The notes below the pieces were generated by a model. That model had not been told where the DNA came from. It saw only the letters and a program-made list of their open reading frames with translations, and did no database searches. Source: CAYPHA01 sp964410215 (GTDB taxonomy: Bacteria > Calditrichota > Calditrichia > Calditrichales > CAYPHA01). From it: DNA of 64,000 nucleotides. This document shows, one piece after another, positions 16,699-26,208 of this stretch. A program made the position numbers and the translations under genes. The DNA lies in the NCBI GenBank assembly GCA_964410215.1, contig CAYPHA010000012.1, forward strand, positions 24,144-88,143, written 5' to 3'. Each line of letters opens with the position of its first letter. Positions within the stretch are counted from its first letter, which is position 1.

Positions 16699-17235
16699 AT
16701 GAGCTTTCGCTATGAAATCCGACTCAGTGGCGCAGGGGGACAGGGATTAATCCTTGTCGGCAAAATCCTGGCAGAAGCAGCCGCTATATACGATGGAAAT
16801 AATGCAACCCAGAGTCAATCTTACGGACCTGAAGCCCGGGGTGGCGCGAGTCGCTCAGAAGTCATCATCAGTGACGGGGATATCGATTATCCAAAAGCAT
16901 CTCATATTAACCTGCTTCTTGCCATGACCCAGGAAGCCGTGGATAAATATGCCGGCGATGTTATTCAGGATGGTATCATTGTGGCAGATTCCAATTACGT
17001 GAAGGATGCCCCGGAAGGGGATTTTAAATTTTACAGTTATCCCATTACCGAAGTAGCTGAAAAAAAAGTGGGGAAAAAAATCGTGGCCAATATAGTTGCA
17101 TTGGGTATTATTGAACGGCTTTCAAATATTGTTTCGGAACCGGCTTTGATCAATGCCATACGTGCCCGGATTCCCAAAGGAACCGAGGAAATGAATATCA
17201 GCGCTTTTAAAATCGGTCAGGAACTGGTGAAATAA
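16699..17235 (+). CDS. korC: 2-oxoacid:ferredoxin oxidoreductase gamma subunit (second copy)
   Basis: A 178-residue gamma subunit with GAGGQGLI at the N-terminus and SYGPEARGGASRSEV in the middle. It closes the second korDABC set. GAAGGAATT before the start is a usable ribosome-binding site. Compared with the first korC, the Cys in ARGSACSAQ is replaced by Ser (ARGGASRSE), and the C-terminal tail is shorter. Both copies look intact. Confidence 0.88.
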   Translation: MSFRYEIRLSGAGGQGLILVGKILAEAAAIYDGNNATQSQSYGPEARGGASRSEVIISDGDIDYPKASHINLLLAMTQEAVDKYAGDVIQDGIIVADSNYVKDAPEGDFKFYSYPITEVAEKKVGKKIVANIVALGIIERLSNIVSEPALINAIRARIPKGTEEMNISAFKIGQELVK

Positions 17236-17295
17236 ACCTGTCAGCCAGTTCCAGATCTTCCTCATTCATGACACAATATCCGGAGCCCCGGTTGT

Positions 17296-20268
17296 ATGGG
17301 ACCTTTTGAAACCCTGGAGAAACGGGTTTCCGCGCTTGGAAACCACTATGAAAAGTATATTATTACAATCAAAAGGTTTAAAGATCCGCTCATTCAGGCT
17401 CTCAAGGAATCCGGACTCTTAATGCAGATTCATCTCGTGCGGTCAAGCTTCTCTGCTGGCGAAGAGATGAAAATGATCTCCAAACTTTCGGACAACAAGA
17501 AAACAAAAGTCGAATTCCTCAGCTGTTATTACGCTCTGCAGTTTCTTCACATGAACCTGCGCAATCTGGACATCCTCCAACTCGGCATTGCTTCGGGAGA
17601 TATACATACGGAAATATACCACCGTTTCATGATGCAGATTGGTAAAGATTTCCGCGAACTCACTTCAGCCTATCTGAAAAACCTGATCGATATCTATATG
17701 CCTCCCGGCAAGAAACCCCGGTTCTTTATCTGTTCCGTCGGAACACGGGCGGATCAGGATGATATCGACCTGGGTATCATTACCAAGGATGATGAAGATG
17801 TTACCGGTTTGAACAAGGCTTTTCAAAGAATCACACAGGATATGCTGGTCTATGCAACCCCGCTGCACCTCTACCTTTCCGAGCATGTTGGCAGAGAGTT
17901 TTATACAACAACAATATCAGAATATGTCGAACTGCTGGAAAAGCAGATTCAGGATGTAGTGATTATATCCGAGCTATTGAATGCGCGGTTGATTGCAGGT
18001 GATGAAAAACTATTTGAAACCTTCAAGGAAAAGGTCGTCTCCCGATATTATTATAGTAACATCAAGAAAAATATACGCTTTCATGAAGGTTTCCTGCGCG
18101 GCATCCTGGGCGAGGTACGGGCCCTCTTAATTACACCCCTGAAGACCGATGCCATCTCTCCCAAAGATGATGCCATTCGCATGCTTAAATCAGTATTATA
18201 TGCCAAGAAAAGCATTTATGGTCTGGAACAGGTCAATGCCTGGGACCTGATCGAGGCACTTTCGGACAGGGAACCCCACCTGCGCTCGGAGTATCAACTG
18301 CTTTTTAAGGCAACATCGTTCCTGGAAATTTTTAAATTTCTCCTTCATATGTATGTTGTACAGGAGGAAACCTTCCGTTTAAGCGAAGTGGATAAACGTC
18401 AATTCTCCCTGATCGCGGCTAAAATGGGTTATGAGCCGATCGGTGCGGTGAGTTCGTGGGATCAGTTGCTCATCGATTATTACCGTTATGTACGGGAAGT
18501 AAGGAAACTCTGTGATTTCATGATTGAGGATATTAAAAAGCATCTCAGTTCCATATCCCTTTCCATGAAATTATTGCGTTCTTCCCGGATTACAGACGAG
18601 GAGGGCGGCTATGCCGGTATCTTACCCGTCGATTTTATCAGAACGGCTGAGTTCTTTACCGGAACCAAGTTCTGGGAAGATGTTCTCGAATTACTGCGGA
18701 ATGATGATAAACTGATCGAACGATTCATCGAGGGGTTTGAGCGGTTGACCGAAACCGAGAGGGATGAGCTGATTGATAAATACATCCAGTGGACACACTA
18801 CTCGGTCATCTCCGTAATCCGCCTGCTTTCGATTCTTGGCAGGAAACAGGAAACAACACTCGGTGAGACCATCTTTGTCCGCATGAACAATGCCTTTCTG
18901 GCCTTTATCGAAGAAACACCTTACATAACGGAGCGCATCTGCAGGGTATTCAGCCACTATCCGCAATACATTCACGAGTACCTGCAGTATTTACCCGATT
19001 CCTCCTGTCATTATCTGGATCGTATCCTGGCGCGCCCCGTTTTCATGGACGAACTGACAGAATATCATAATCAACTGTTTGAGCTGTGTAAAATACATAA
19101 ATTTTCCAGCCGGTATTTTCATCGGTATTTCCACCGCGTTATATCCAATCACCCGGAATACCTCCGGTCTCTGACAAATGTTTCGCAGTTGTTCAAAATT
19201 GCATCGGGACTGCTGGCTACGGTCGATATCTACCCCGAACATAACCGGAAAAAACAGGTACTCGGAGATTATTACGATTTGGAGTTTCTCAGAGTGGGGA
19301 TAGGTACGATTCGCGGCGTGGATCTTAATATTACCAATAAGGAATTTACGGAATTTTGTGATAATTACATGCGCAAGTTATTTGATATCTGCACCGAAGA
19401 GGTTGAGCCGACTGCCACCAGCGTCATCCCCGGTACCGATACCTTTGCCATTCTTGCCGCAGGCGGACATGCCCGCAGTCAGGCTTATGATGACGACTAT
19501 GATCTCATCGCCATTGTTGATACAGATAACGAAGAGGTGATCAGTCATGCGACCCGTGTGATTACAAAAATGAATCGTGAAATATTAAAACGCGGCGTGC
19601 TGCCGCATTATCGCCTCGGTGAAATACTGGAAGGCTTTGTCACACCCATTTCTAAAATTATTGAATATCTGTCTTCCGGTGATGAAGAAAGTTTTATTGA
19701 TTTATCACAACTTCTTGGCGCCCGCATGCTGGTCGGAAGTGATGTCATGAAATCGGTATTACGGAATAAAATTCTGAGTCCCTTCGTATTTGAGCGGCGC
19801 TCCTCCTACATACAAAAAATGATTATGGAAATGCGTAACCGCCATGAACTTATCAGCGATTGTAAATCCGGAACCTGCAATATAAAGGAAACGAAGGGCG
19901 GTCTGCGCGATATGGAAGCCATGGCCCTGATGCTGAAAGCCTATCTCAAATCTAATAAACCACTTACGCAAAACTTCTTCCAGATGGTGAAATCAAAATT
20001 TCCCGCTGTTGCCGGTGATCTCGATAATGCCTCTTCAGCGGTTTACATGTTACGCACCATAAGAAACCTCTATCGCATTACCATTGCGGCGGAAGACAAC
20101 ATATCCTCTGAGGATCTTACCATACTCTCTTCTGTATTTTTGCAAGCCAGCCACCCGGAATGGGGCAATGCCGATCACTTTTTTGAGGAGATCCGGTTGA
20201 CGCTCGAGAAAGCGGCGTATGCCTGTGACAATATTATCGGCTTCCTCGACTCAAAAACACGTGGTTGA
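17296..20268 (+). CDS. GlnD/GlnE-like double nucleotidyltransferase
   Basis: A 990-residue protein with two nucleotidyltransferase cores of the GlnD/GlnE/DUF294 superfamily. Core 1 (residues 141-165) reads SVGTRADQDDIDLGII and core 2 (about 715-745) reads AAGGHARSQAYDDDYDLIAI; each keeps a paired acidic motif for metal. Near residue 860 NIKETKGGLRDMEAM matches the GlnD-type NIKxxxGGLRD segment. GlnE (about 950 residues) also has two such domains that add and remove AMP on glutamine synthetase, and GlnD modifies PII proteins. Neither the GlnD HD and ACT domains nor glnA or glnB neighbours are seen, so the target is unknown. It follows the second KOR operon by 60 nt. Confidence 0.7.
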   Translation: MGPFETLEKRVSALGNHYEKYIITIKRFKDPLIQALKESGLLMQIHLVRSSFSAGEEMKMISKLSDNKKTKVEFLSCYYALQFLHMNLRNLDILQLGIASGDIHTEIYHRFMMQIGKDFRELTSAYLKNLIDIYMPPGKKPRFFICSVGTRADQDDIDLGIITKDDEDVTGLNKAFQRITQDMLVYATPLHLYLSEHVGREFYTTTISEYVELLEKQIQDVVIISELLNARLIAGDEKLFETFKEKVVSRYYYSNIKKNIRFHEGFLRGILGEVRALLITPLKTDAISPKDDAIRMLKSVLYAKKSIYGLEQVNAWDLIEALSDREPHLRSEYQLLFKATSFLEIFKFLLHMYVVQEETFRLSEVDKRQFSLIAAKMGYEPIGAVSSWDQLLIDYYRYVREVRKLCDFMIEDIKKHLSSISLSMKLLRSSRITDEEGGYAGILPVDFIRTAEFFTGTKFWEDVLELLRNDDKLIERFIEGFERLTETERDELIDKYIQWTHYSVISVIRLLSILGRKQETTLGETIFVRMNNAFLAFIEETPYITERICRVFSHYPQYIHEYLQYLPDSSCHYLDRILARPVFMDELTEYHNQLFELCKIHKFSSRYFHRYFHRVISNHPEYLRSLTNVSQLFKIASGLLATVDIYPEHNRKKQVLGDYYDLEFLRVGIGTIRGVDLNITNKEFTEFCDNYMRKLFDICTEEVEPTATSVIPGTDTFAILAAGGHARSQAYDDDYDLIAIVDTDNEEVISHATRVITKMNREILKRGVLPHYRLGEILEGFVTPISKIIEYLSSGDEESFIDLSQLLGARMLVGSDVMKSVLRNKILSPFVFERRSSYIQKMIMEMRNRHELISDCKSGTCNIKETKGGLRDMEAMALMLKAYLKSNKPLTQNFFQMVKSKFPAVAGDLDNASSAVYMLRTIRNLYRITIAAEDNISSEDLTILSSVFLQASHPEWGNADHFFEEIRLTLEKAAYACDNIIGFLDSKTRG

Positions 20269-20368
20269 TACTTCAGCGGAAAATTATTGATATTTTCTGA
20301 GTTTTAAATAAACATTTCAGTCATACGCCCGAAAATAACTATTTGAATGGAAATCAAGACAGGTATAT

Positions 20369-21358
20369 ATGCAGGAACTTATAGATATTAACACGGATGT
20401 CTATCGACCTAAGATCCTCATAGTTGATGACTCTGTTGAAAATGTAGAAATACTTGAACGCATCCTTGCGGATTCCGATTACCGGATCCATAAGGCCTAT
20501 GACGGGCTCCAGGCAATAGAAAAGGTCAATCAGATGATTCCGGACCTGATATTGCTTGATGTGGTTATGCCCGGCTTGAGCGGATTTGAGGTAGCGGTAC
20601 AGATTAAGGAAAATCCGGTGACCCGGCTTATACCGATTATCATGATAACCGCTCTTGACGGCAGGGAAGAACGACTTAAAGGCCTCGATTCCGGTGTGGA
20701 TGATTTCGTTACCAAACCGGTTAATATTTTTGAACTGCGTGCACGGGTACGAAACCTTCTCAGACTTCGCGAATATGTTAATGAGCTGGAACATGCCGAA
20801 CAGGTGATTTTCAGCCTGGCCCGCGCGGTTGAAGCAAAGGATGAATACACGGAAGGGCATTGTGAGCGGCTCTCCTATCTGGCTGACCGTCTGGGCCGTC
20901 ATCTTGACCTGAGTGAAAATGATCTTTTAATTCTGCGCCGGGGAGGTATCCTTCATGATATTGGTAAAATTGCCATTGATGATGCCATTCTCTCCAAACC
21001 GGGAAAACTGACAGATGAAGAATTCGAAAAGATCAAAAAACATCCCGAGATCGGTGAACGTATCTGTGCGCCCCTGAAAACACTGCAACCGGTTTTACCG
21101 ACAATCCGTTCACACCAGGAACGATATGATGGAAGCGGATACCCGGACGGACTGAAGGGAGAGGAAATATCCATACATGCACGTATAATCGGTATTGTTG
21201 ATTGTTATGATGCTTTGACGACCAAACGTCCTTACCGGCCGGCACTGGAAAAATCTGTTGCTATGGAAATTATGCAGGCGGAAACAGAACGCGGCCTGTG
21301 GGATCCCCTTCTTATCAACGAATTTATTAAAATTCTTGAAGAGGAAGAATATTTTTAA
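20369..21358 (+). CDS. Response regulator with HD-GYP phosphodiesterase domain
   Basis: A 329-residue RpfG-type regulator. The receiver (about 14-130) has the full acidic pocket: D20-D21, the phospho-acceptor D64 and K116. The HD-GYP domain (about 150-320) shows HD at 196-197 (LHDIGK) and the signature region SHQERYDGSGYPDGL from residue 248. These proteins hydrolyse cyclic di-GMP under control of a histidine kinase. A kinase gene lies about 2 kb downstream but is not adjacent. Several of the proteins encoded next are envelope-related, so a link to biofilm or surface behaviour is possible. Confidence 0.88.
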   Translation: MQELIDINTDVYRPKILIVDDSVENVEILERILADSDYRIHKAYDGLQAIEKVNQMIPDLILLDVVMPGLSGFEVAVQIKENPVTRLIPIIMITALDGREERLKGLDSGVDDFVTKPVNIFELRARVRNLLRLREYVNELEHAEQVIFSLARAVEAKDEYTEGHCERLSYLADRLGRHLDLSENDLLILRRGGILHDIGKIAIDDAILSKPGKLTDEEFEKIKKHPEIGERICAPLKTLQPVLPTIRSHQERYDGSGYPDGLKGEEISIHARIIGIVDCYDALTTKRPYRPALEKSVAMEIMQAETERGLWDPLLINEFIKILEEEEYF

Positions 21359-21478
21359 TCAGCGTTCTCCAGATAATTTCAGACCAGCGATTCCGGCGTT
21401 TTAATTATTGTAATTTTATATAAAAATGTTTAATTTGCTCATGAATCATTTATCATAAACCACCATCGGGACCTTTAT

Positions 21479-21799
21479 ATGCGCATTGTGTCTGTATTTT
21501 TATGGATTGTATTTGCTGCCATTATATTATGGTTTTTTGCTATAAATCTCGATCAGTATGTCACGATTAAATTATTTACCCGCGTTTATGAAGATGTTAA
21601 TCTCGTCACCATTGTCTTCATCTCCATTTTTATCGGAGTCATCATCGGTGCATTGCTCCTCTCGGTCCAGGTGCTGAAAACGAAAAGCAGACTATCAGCT
21701 GCTCAAAAAGAAAACAAAAAGCTTCTTACTGAGTTGGACAATATCCGAAGTATCAAACTAAACGACATACAAGCTTCAGGAGAAATACCTGAGGAATAA
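21479..21799 (+). CDS. LapA-like (DUF1049) small membrane protein
   Basis: A 106-residue protein with two transmembrane segments (about 5-23 and 43-63) joined by a short loop containing NLDQYVTIKL, and a Lys/Glu-rich coiled-coil tail. This is the layout of the LapA/DUF1049 family, inner-membrane proteins linked in some bacteria to lipopolysaccharide assembly. It sits between the HD-GYP gene and a SPOR-domain gene, and all read in the same direction. Confidence 0.7.
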   Translation: MRIVSVFLWIVFAAIILWFFAINLDQYVTIKLFTRVYEDVNLVTIVFISIFIGVIIGALLLSVQVLKTKSRLSAAQKENKKLLTELDNIRSIKLNDIQASGEIPEE

Positions 21800-21843
21800 C
21801 CGGCTCCGGCAGGTTAACGGATCATTTGAACAGGATAACTGAT

Positions 21844-22497
21844 ATGGGACGTTACTTTATACCTGTTATTTATATTATCAGCTTATTCCATTTTACAGTT
21901 ACAGCGCAATCGTTTGATGGGCTGATTAAATTATATACAGATCAGAAGCATGAGCAGCTGAAAAAGGAGATCGATAAATTACCCGATGATCCTGAACTGT
22001 CGAATCCGGAAATTGCCTTTTTAAAAGCCCTTATCTCTCCAAACGCAGAGGAGGCAAAACGAATATACGAACGTTTATTTGACGCCGGCTCACCAAAGGT
22101 CAGATACCTGGCAGCGCAGAAACTGATGCAGTATCATTATGCCCGGGGTTATTATATCACATCCGAAGACTATCAAAAATACCTGCTCAAGAATGAGAAA
22201 GATCTACGGCCCGGGGATGATCGCAACCTGTTAAGCAATACGTACCAGGTGGAAGATGATCCCGCTCCAGCGTTTTATATTCAGGTCGGTGCTTTCGGGC
22301 ATCAGGACAATGCGGAGCAATTACAATCCATGCTGGAAACTCAAAATATAAAATGTTCCATTGTTCCCCGTAACATCGGAGGAAATAAACTGTTTTGTGT
22401 CTGGATAAAGGGAAAAACGTCATTGGATGAAACGATTTCATTCGCCAATGATATAAAAGAGCGATACGATCTAAATTACCGTATTATTAAAGAGTAA
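21844..22497 (+). CDS. SPOR-domain periplasmic protein
   Basis: About 217 residues. The first ~22 form a signal peptide ending in TAQS. The central region is alpha-helical and TPR-like (residues ~40-125). The C-terminal SPOR domain (about 145-215) contains the YIQVGAFGHQDNAEQL start typical of the family, which binds denuded peptidoglycan glycan strands at division sites. The ATG at 21844 is chosen because AGGA lies nine bases upstream; a TTG 18 nt earlier would extend ahead of the signal sequence. Confidence 0.8.
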   Translation: MGRYFIPVIYIISLFHFTVTAQSFDGLIKLYTDQKHEQLKKEIDKLPDDPELSNPEIAFLKALISPNAEEAKRIYERLFDAGSPKVRYLAAQKLMQYHYARGYYITSEDYQKYLLKNEKDLRPGDDRNLLSNTYQVEDDPAPAFYIQVGAFGHQDNAEQLQSMLETQNIKCSIVPRNIGGNKLFCVWIKGKTSLDETISFANDIKERYDLNYRIIKE

Positions 22498-22510
22498 AGG
22501 TCCCACTGCA

Positions 22511-23188
22511 ATGGATACGCATGCATTAAGAACCATACCCCTCTTTTCTGAATTGAGCGACGAGGAAATCAAGGCCATATCTGACGTTGCCGTTAAACAG
22601 TTTTATAAAAAGGATAATATGGTGCTGATCGAAGAAGAAGTCGGTTCCACCATGTTTGTGATACTGGACGGACGTGTAAAAATTTCCAGAATCAGCGATG
22701 AAGGACGGGAAGTCATTTTATCCATTCTGTGTGATGGTGATTTCTTCGGTGAAATGTCCATTCTTGACGGACAAACCCGCAGTGCCAATGCCGTGACCCT
22801 CGAAGATACAAATCTGCTTATTTTCCGGCGTGAGAATTTTCTGCAGATGTTATATGATTATCCGCAAATTGCCATTAACCTGTTAAAAGAGCTTGCCCAA
22901 CGCCTGCGTCGAAGTGATTCGCAGATCAAAAGTTTGTCTTTGCAGAATGCACTGGGGAAAGTTGCCTCAACATTACTGCGGATAGCTGATGATTCCGGTA
23001 CCATAAAACAGGGGAAAGTGGAAATTTCCCAACTGCCGCCTCAACAGGATCTGGCAAATATGGCAGGTACCAGCAGGGAAACGATCTCGCGCGTTATCAA
23101 ATCACTGAGCCATCTTGGTTATGTAACGAAGCAGGGCGGTAAACTGATTATCCTCGATTACGAACGCTTCCGGCATGATTTTTCCTAA
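22511..23188 (+). CDS. Crp/Fnr-family transcriptional regulator
   Basis: A 225-residue regulator with a cyclic-nucleotide-binding domain (about 10-125; GDFFGEMSILDGQTRSANA near 78-96) and a C-terminal winged helix-turn-helix (QQDLANMAGTSRETISRVI near 177-195). No N-terminal Cys set for an Fnr-type Fe-S cluster is present, so oxygen sensing through a cluster is unlikely. The Arg in the TRSA segment matches the phosphate-contact Arg of cAMP-binding Crp proteins. It lies 13 nt after the SPOR gene and 15 nt before a histidine kinase gene, suggesting one operon. Confidence 0.88.
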   Translation: MDTHALRTIPLFSELSDEEIKAISDVAVKQFYKKDNMVLIEEEVGSTMFVILDGRVKISRISDEGREVILSILCDGDFFGEMSILDGQTRSANAVTLEDTNLLIFRRENFLQMLYDYPQIAINLLKELAQRLRRSDSQIKSLSLQNALGKVASTLLRIADDSGTIKQGKVEISQLPPQQDLANMAGTSRETISRVIKSLSHLGYVTKQGGKLIILDYERFRHDFS

Positions 23189-23203
23189 CAACGAATTAAT
23201 ATT

Positions 23204-25291
23204 ATGAAAATAAAGCCTGTTCAGCGAAAAATTGCCTTTGTCTCCGAAAATAACGGGCGCTTTGAGATTTTTTCCCAATACCTGGCCGATCCCACCAACA
23301 AGATCACATCCTGTACATTGAACCAGGCTGTTAACAAAATACTTATTGAGGAACCGTTCGACCTGGTCGTGATTGATGCCGTCTCTATTACAGATTTGGA
23401 TTACCGGGTACTTGAGCCGATACGGTCTCATTCCAAACTGGCCAGAATAACGATTATTTTCATCCTCAACCCGGAACAAAATACCCTGAAAAGGCAGGTC
23501 TACAAGAATCCATACAATTACATCGTTATTGAGCCGGTCGACAAATATTCCTTCCTGTCATTGATCTCAACATCGATGCATCTCGGACAGTTAGAGAAAC
23601 GCGTTTCCCTTTATGAAGACATCATAGAAGGTGAAAAACGGCTTATTTCGTATATGGATGAGTTGCTGGAATTAAGCCGTATCCAGAAATACTCAAGAGA
23701 AAAACCCCTTTACCATCATTTGCAGAAAGAATTTGTAAAACGGCTCGAACTGGCGATGGCTGTTGAATTCGCGATTGTTTCCTTCTATGATCCGGTTAAT
23801 AAAACACTTCATTTTCAACTGTTGGATGAATCCTCAAAAAAACCGGTTAAAAAGCATGTCATTACATTGCGAAAATCCGCTGTCGGCAGGCTGTTGAAAG
23901 AAAATATGCCCAAAATTTTTGAGCACCACCTGCTGCTGGATCCCTTTGTTCAGGAACTGGAAGAATCGCTGGGTTTTAAAATCTCCGGAATGCTGTTTGT
24001 ACCTCTGGTCGTTTTTCATAAACCCCAGGGGGCGCTGATACTGGTCAATAAAGTCTACCGGACCGAATTTTCGGAAAATGACCTGGCCTTTGTACTGATT
24101 GCAGCTCAGCGTATTATCCATCATCTGGAAACATTGAACCTGAAGCATTTTAATCATGCTGATGCCCATCCGGCCGCCCTTACCATGAGAGTATCCGGAA
24201 AATATCAGCTCTTCGATGATTTGCTCGAATCAGTAAATTTTGGCGTGATCGTGTTTGATGACCAGGAAAAGATCAGTTTTTTAAATAAGGCCGCACGGGA
24301 ATTGCTCCACATAAAAGGAGAACCGGAAAAACTGGATAAAATTCTTGACGAAAAGGCCTATAGCCAGTTTAAAATGTCCCTTGAACAGAAAGATTTACCT
24401 GTTAAAAGAGAAGAAATACAGATCCGGGTTAAAGACAGCGGCGATCATTATCTTGGGTATTCGGTTTATCCCCTGCGCGATTCGCACGAAAGCGGGGAAC
24501 GTGTGCTTATTTTTTCGGAAATCTCGCAAACCAAACGTATTCAGGCGGAAATCATCCGTATGGATCGCATGGCATCCCTGGGTATATTGAGCTCGGGTAT
24601 TGCCCACGAGATACGAAATCCGCTTGCCGGTATCAAGGCCATGGCCCAGACACTGGAAGAAGAACTCGAGGCTGAATCACACCTCGTGGAATATGTGGAA
24701 CGCATTCTGCGCCAGGTAAACCGGCTGGAGGGCCTGCTCAAAACATTTTTTTCCTATGCCAAACCGCAACGACCCAACCCAAAACCGTGTCAAATCGAAA
24801 ACATCATCCGCGAAGTACTCCCTCTGTTCGAACGAAAAATGAAAGAAGAAAATATCACAGTGAATCAGGAGTATACTCAGGACCTGTATGGAATTTTCGT
24901 AGATTCCAGTCAGATTGAACAGGTTATTTTTAACCTCGTTATTAATTCCATCCAGGCCATTAAGGACGGCGGTGCCATCAATATCGTCGCCCGGAATGCG
25001 GATGACCGTTTGCCTACAATTGACCGGAGGCTGCGTTCTCCCGGCCTGCTGTCCGACAAATATATTGAAATCAGCATTTATGATAACGGACCGGGTATTC
25101 CGCCGGATATACGGGATAATATTTTTAATCCTTTTTTCACGACAAAAGCAAACGGGACCGGCCTCGGGCTTTCCATTGTATACCAGATTGTGAAAGAGCA
25201 TGGTGGTCAGATCGATGTGGAAAGCGGGTCCGAAACCGGTACTGAATTCAGCATACTCCTGCCGGCGGTTGTAGAACACCCGGCATCATAA
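23204..25291 (+). CDS. Sensor histidine kinase with degenerate receiver, GAF and PAS
   Basis: A 695-residue cytoplasmic kinase with no transmembrane segments. The first ~125 residues look like a receiver that lost its acidic pair (FVSENN) and its conserved Lys, so it probably does not accept phosphate. A GAF-like domain follows (about 165-310) and then a PAS-like domain (about 335-440). The kinase core has the phospho-accepting His near 468 (GIAHEIRNPLAGIK), the N box FNLVINSIQAI, the G1 box DNGPGIP and the G2 box GTGLGLSIVY. Its core resembles NtrB/AtoS kinases. The partner regulator is not adjacent; the HD-GYP protein at 20369 is one candidate. Confidence 0.88.
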   Translation: MKIKPVQRKIAFVSENNGRFEIFSQYLADPTNKITSCTLNQAVNKILIEEPFDLVVIDAVSITDLDYRVLEPIRSHSKLARITIIFILNPEQNTLKRQVYKNPYNYIVIEPVDKYSFLSLISTSMHLGQLEKRVSLYEDIIEGEKRLISYMDELLELSRIQKYSREKPLYHHLQKEFVKRLELAMAVEFAIVSFYDPVNKTLHFQLLDESSKKPVKKHVITLRKSAVGRLLKENMPKIFEHHLLLDPFVQELEESLGFKISGMLFVPLVVFHKPQGALILVNKVYRTEFSENDLAFVLIAAQRIIHHLETLNLKHFNHADAHPAALTMRVSGKYQLFDDLLESVNFGVIVFDDQEKISFLNKAARELLHIKGEPEKLDKILDEKAYSQFKMSLEQKDLPVKREEIQIRVKDSGDHYLGYSVYPLRDSHESGERVLIFSEISQTKRIQAEIIRMDRMASLGILSSGIAHEIRNPLAGIKAMAQTLEEELEAESHLVEYVERILRQVNRLEGLLKTFFSYAKPQRPNPKPCQIENIIREVLPLFERKMKEENITVNQEYTQDLYGIFVDSSQIEQVIFNLVINSIQAIKDGGAINIVARNADDRLPTIDRRLRSPGLLSDKYIEISIYDNGPGIPPDIRDNIFNPFFTTKANGTGLGLSIVYQIVKEHGGQIDVESGSETGTEFSILLPAVVEHPAS

Positions 25292-25295
25292 GATC

Positions 25296-26096
25296 ATGGG
25301 ACGCATTATCTTTTCGGAACTTTTTTACATTCTGGCTGGAATGGCAGCGGGTCTGCTGAGTTCCGTTCTCGGTATCGGTGGCGGCATTGTCATGATTCCC
25401 GTATTAACCCTCATTTTCAATCTTACGCACCAGGAAGCGATTGCCACAAGTCTGCTTACAATCTTTTTCATTACCGGCCTCAATGTCTTTCGCTTTCAGG
25501 CAAAGAAGGCGATTAACTGGCGACTCATCCTGACGGTTGTTCTTTTCTCAGCCACTTTTTCCATGATTGCCGCCTATATCGCTATACGCATCCCTGAAAA
25601 ATGGTTACTGGCCTTTTTTGTCGCTTTTATCTTGTATCTGAGTGCGAAAACCTTCCGGCTTGGAGCGCTTCATGAGACCGGCACATCCCCTGAGAACAAG
25701 TACCTTCTTCCCGGTATCATCGGCTCTCTCAGCGGTTTTATCGCCGGTTTCGCGGGTGTAGGAGGTGGGGCTATCACAACGCCCTTACTGTTGTCATATC
25801 GCCTCTCAACGAATGAAAGGGTCGTACCGGATTCCAATGCGATCATGATGATCACATCCGCATTCGGATGCCTACTCTTTGCTTTTTCGGAAACTGACAT
25901 CACCGGTGATCCCTGGCAAATCGGCTATATCCATGTCAATATGGCCCTGGCACTGTTTCTTGGGGCCGTACCCTTCGCATTGACAGGCAGCCATTTTCAG
26001 CACCGTTTCCCCTTAATCTGGCGAAAAACACTGCTGGCAGCTTTCCTCATAATCATTGGTATACGAATGGCCGTGAAGCTTTTTATACTGCTTTGA
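25296..26096 (+). CDS. TSUP (TauE/SafE) family membrane transporter
   Basis: A 266-residue membrane protein with about eight hydrophobic segments in two similar halves. Each half begins with a Gly-rich signature: LGIGGGIVMIPVL near residue 25 and AGVGGGAITTPLL near 155. This is the TauE/SafE (sulfite exporter, formerly DUF81) family, which moves sulfur-containing or other organic anions across the inner membrane. The substrate cannot be read from sequence. It starts 4 nt after the kinase gene, so the two are likely cotranscribed. Confidence 0.85.
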   Translation: MGRIIFSELFYILAGMAAGLLSSVLGIGGGIVMIPVLTLIFNLTHQEAIATSLLTIFFITGLNVFRFQAKKAINWRLILTVVLFSATFSMIAAYIAIRIPEKWLLAFFVAFILYLSAKTFRLGALHETGTSPENKYLLPGIIGSLSGFIAGFAGVGGGAITTPLLLSYRLSTNERVVPDSNAIMMITSAFGCLLFAFSETDITGDPWQIGYIHVNMALALFLGAVPFALTGSHFQHRFPLIWRKTLLAAFLIIIGIRMAVKLFILL

Positions 26097-26208
26097 AGAC
26101 ATCAAAAACAACTTTACTTGTTTTACTCAATTAAGTATCTTTATACTTTATTCTCTTGCAATTGCACACGATTTACCAACGTAACAATCATATAAAACGG
26201 GAGTTGAT

